Origin: TMED-70 sp036164085
GTDB lineage: Bacteria; Chloroflexota; Dehalococcoidia; Lucifugimonadales; Lucifugimonadaceae
Reading direction: 5' to 3'
Assembly (NCBI GenBank): GCA_036164085.1
Contig: JAYZJV010000006.1
Coordinates: forward strand, 1 to 64,000
Length of the DNA: 64,000 nucleotides
Part shown: piece after piece, positions 62,035 to 64,000 of the stretch
How the letters are laid out: each line of letters opens with the position of its first letter
Numbering within the stretch: the first letter of the stretch is position 1
Made by a program: the position numbers and the translations under genes
The notes under the pieces: generated by a model
The model's database searches: none
Seen by the model: only the letters and a program-made list of their open reading frames with translations
What the model was told of the DNA's origin: nothing

Positions 62035-62991
62035 ATGAAACTCAATATAGATAAAAATTCTAATTTGGTAATTGCTGCAGATATAGGAGGAACTAATATT
62101 CGTGTAGCTTTGGTTGATTTATCTGGTGAAATTTTAAATAAAACTAAAGTTGAATATAGTCCAGCATTAGGGATTGAAAAAGCAGGTGATTTAATTTCTG
62201 AAATGATAATAAAGATTTGCGATAATCAATCAATCAGAGGGATAGGTTATTCATCTGCAGGTCCTTTGGATCAAGTGAGTGGGAAATATATAAACCCTCC
62301 CAATTTAATTGGTTGGCACAACAAATCTTTGATTCCTATCATTAAGAAAAATTTAGAAATTTCTCCACGAGTTGGACATGATGCAACTTTAGCAGCTTTA
62401 GCAGAAACAAGATTTGGAGAATTTTCTGGATCCAAAGACATTGTATATGTAACCGTTTCAACAGGAGTAGGAGCAGGTATGATTTCGGATGGAAACATGA
62501 TTCAAGGACATAATTGGTTTGCTGGAGAAGTAGGCCATATAATAATCAACCCAAATGGGCATGGATGTTCGTTGGGATGTGACGGTTGTCTTGAAGGGAA
62601 TGTATCTGGAACTGCTATTGCCTCGATCGCAAAAGAAAAACTTCTTAAAAATAACAGCAAAATATTAAATGACTACTCAATAGATGAAATAAATTCTAAA
62701 TTAGTTTTTGAATTCGCGAACAAAGGAGATCTTTTATGTAAAGACATTTTATCTTCAGTGATAGAAAATTTAGGCAGAGGGCTTGCATCTTTGTTAGCAG
62801 TATTGAATCCAGAAGTTATTATCTTAGGAGGTTCTGTGGCTGAAGCAATAAATAGTAATTATTGGAATGAGCTAATCACATCTGTTTCAAATTATTGCAT
62901 AGCGTTTTACAAAGAATCACCTCCTATAAAAATGACTAAATTAGGAGAAGACGCTTCTATTTTAGGAGCTTCTATAATAGGTCAAAACTAA
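62035..62991 (+). CDS. ROK family sugar kinase (glucokinase-like)
   Basis: 318 aa ROK kinase. Phosphate loop ADIGGTNIR (15-23), catalytic Asp116 in GHDATLAALAE, VTVSTGVGAGM, EVGHIIINPNGHG with the zinc-binding His168, and the cysteine motif GCSLGCDGCLEG (177-188). Compared with the standard CxCGxxGCxE, the second cysteine position is Leu and an extra Cys182 replaces the usual Asn. It would phosphorylate glucose or a related sugar. No DNA-binding helix-turn-helix is present, so it is a kinase and not a ROK repressor. Confidence 0.9.
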   Translation: MKLNIDKNSNLVIAADIGGTNIRVALVDLSGEILNKTKVEYSPALGIEKAGDLISEMIIKICDNQSIRGIGYSSAGPLDQVSGKYINPPNLIGWHNKSLIPIIKKNLEISPRVGHDATLAALAETRFGEFSGSKDIVYVTVSTGVGAGMISDGNMIQGHNWFAGEVGHIIINPNGHGCSLGCDGCLEGNVSGTAIASIAKEKLLKNNSKILNDYSIDEINSKLVFEFANKGDLLCKDILSSVIENLGRGLASLLAVLNPEVIILGGSVAEAINSNYWNELITSVSNYCIAFYKESPPIKMTKLGEDASILGASIIGQN

Positions 62992-64000
62992 TCATCTATG
63001 TCAGGCTGATCAATAGGTTTTTCATAGTCTGCTAATGATTTTATTGGATCGTCAATGTCGTCATCTATAGCGTCCGGGGCTATAAAAGAAGTTCCATCAG
63101 GATTTAATGAACCCCAACCTTCTATTTCAGCTGCATTATATTCATCAAAATCTTTTTCATAACCTTCTTTGATATTTTCTTGCGATTCTTCTGACATTTT
63201 TTCTGGAGTGGCCGATGAAACTAATTCTTCATCTGCTTTAATTTCAGATAATTTTTCTTTACTGAGTGCAACTATTTCAGGCTCACTGGAAAATTTTAAA
63301 TTATCCAAAATACTCTTAGCATATACACCCCCAATATTTGAGATGCTACTCACAGCAGATTTTTGAGTTTCTAATTCTTCATCTTCTAACAAATCTTTTA
63401 TCTGATCTAAATTTTCTTCATCCCCCAATAAGCTTAAAGAAACACATGCCTCTGATCTTATTCTATAATTGTCATGATCTAGCAAATCTTCAATTAGAGG
63501 AATCCATTTGGTGTCACCATTATTAGCCATAGCAATTATTGAACAGATGATGTTTTCATCTTCCTTTGTACTATATTTTTCTAAAATTAATTTTTCTATT
63601 TCTGCATTTTTTATAAAACTTAAACTTTGAATCATTAGATTTTTATGTTCTTCAAAAGTTGTTGAGTTTATAAAATTCATTCCAAATTCAGCAAGTTTTA
63701 AAAGTTGTTTATTTTTTGCGACATAATCAGAAACCCAATATCCAAATATTATTATTGCCTCTGATTTGATTTCATTATCTTTTTCGTGAGTTATGATTTT
63801 TCTAATTTTTCTTAAGGAGGCAATATCAGAACTATTTGAAAGATATTTTGTACAAATGAATCTTATTTTTTTATTTTTATGATCTATAAATTTCAGTATA
63901 AAATCTTCAAAATCAATCCCTTTTGTTTCATCTTCAAAAATTATCATTTCATTTAGTGTAATTATAATTTCTTGTGCTTTAAGATTGATTATTTTTTCAT
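62988..64000 (-). CDS. HEAT-repeat protein with acidic tail (N-terminus cut by window edge)
   Basis: At least 336 codons; the frame is open to the right edge, so the ATG at 63947 need not be the true start. HEAT-like helical repeats are clear, e.g. DHKNKKIRFICTKYLSN, LLDHDNYRIRSEACVSLSLLGDEENLD and LLEDEELETQKSAVSSISNIGG, about 30-37 residues apart. The last 80 residues are strongly acidic (DAIDDDIDDP, KPIDQPDIDD) and probably disordered. Likely a protein-interaction scaffold; the partner is unknown. Tail overlaps the ROK stop by 4 nt (CTAA). Confidence 0.75.
   Translation of the reverse strand, partial: EKIINLKAQEIIITLNEMIIFEDETKGIDFEDFILKFIDHKNKKIRFICTKYLSNSSDIASLRKIRKIITHEKDNEIKSEAIIIFGYWVSDYVAKNKQLLKLAEFGMNFINSTTFEEHKNLMIQSLSFIKNAEIEKLILEKYSTKEDENIICSIIAMANNGDTKWIPLIEDLLDHDNYRIRSEACVSLSLLGDEENLDQIKDLLEDEELETQKSAVSSISNIGGVYAKSILDNLKFSSEPEIVALSKEKLSEIKADEELVSSATPEKMSEESQENIKEGYEKDFDEYNAAEIEGWGSLNPDGTSFIAPDAIDDDIDDPIKSLADYEKPIDQPDIDD

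Noticed and set aside
1..64000. Search for CRISPR arrays, transposons, prophage, tRNA and rRNA genes
   Set aside because: No spaced direct repeats, transposase or integrase motifs, and no cloverleaf or rRNA-like sequence recognised by eye; a covariance-model scan would be needed to exclude small RNAs.

Overview
The window is a gene-dense, AT-rich stretch of bacterial chromosome (about 30% GC by eye, not computed). I count 55 protein genes plus three short candidate reading frames. I see no tRNA, rRNA, CRISPR array, transposase, integrase or phage gene. The gene order rpe - rpmB(opposite strand) - fakA - fakB - recG and the pair rny - ymdB resemble Gram-positive and Chloroflexota chromosomes. 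Several lipoproteins, three enolase-superfamily dehydratases, two HpcH/HpaI aldolases, two tandem Ldh-type dehydrogenases, a type III CoA-transferase, an M81 peptidase and an N-acyl-D-amino-acid deacylase point to a streamlined marine heterotroph. My best guess is a SAR202-like member of Chloroflexota. That is an inference from gene content; no marker gene in the window proves it.

Layout. 1-4190: a truncated K+ transporter, then a MetF-like plus pterin-binding methyltransferase pair and a YihY membrane protein. 4187-10279: isoleucyl-tRNA synthetase, an amidohydrolase, a DUF362 protein and thioredoxin reductase. 10280-10698: the only long gap, with a candidate promoter. 10699-17176: arginine operon argJ-argB-argD-argG-argH followed by rpe. 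17169-25789: rpmB, fakA, fakB, recG, a beta-propeller protein and leuS. 25864-36305: a catabolic block with a deacylase, dehydratases, aldolases, an FKBP lipoprotein, a formylglycine-generating enzyme and paired Ldh dehydrogenases. 36295-43134: CoA-transferase, then rny-ymdB-PHP-PlsY-like-zinc/membrane protein-dehydratase in one run. 43138-49212: pepP/orn, an acetyltransferase, a TubC-like small protein, M81 peptidase, Smr protein and nitronate monooxygenase. 49330-53335: a three-gene MacAB-type ABC exporter. 53336-64000: dnaE, an MFS/FabI/epimerase/alcohol dehydrogenase operon, a cysteine-paired lipoprotein, a ROK kinase and a HEAT-repeat protein cut by the window edge.

How the genes work together. 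Arginine synthesis is nearly complete, but argC and a carbamoyltransferase are not in the window. FakA-FakB, a divergent PlsY-like protein and FabI fit a Gram-positive-style fatty acid/phospholipid route. The dehydratases, aldolases, Ldh enzymes and a uronate-dehydrogenase-like protein fit breakdown of acid sugars or related hydroxy acids to pyruvate-type products. RNase Y, oligoribonuclease and a PHP phosphoesterase supply RNA turnover.

Two genome-wide habits stand out. Nearly every convergent gene pair overlaps or abuts, leaving no room for a hairpin terminator. Several first genes have a TATAAT-like box only 6-12 bases before the ATG and no Shine-Dalgarno sequence, suggesting leaderless messages. 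The most unusual single observations are a formylglycine-generating enzyme whose own N-terminus carries a CxPxR motif, and a lipoprotein with five spaced cysteine pairs.
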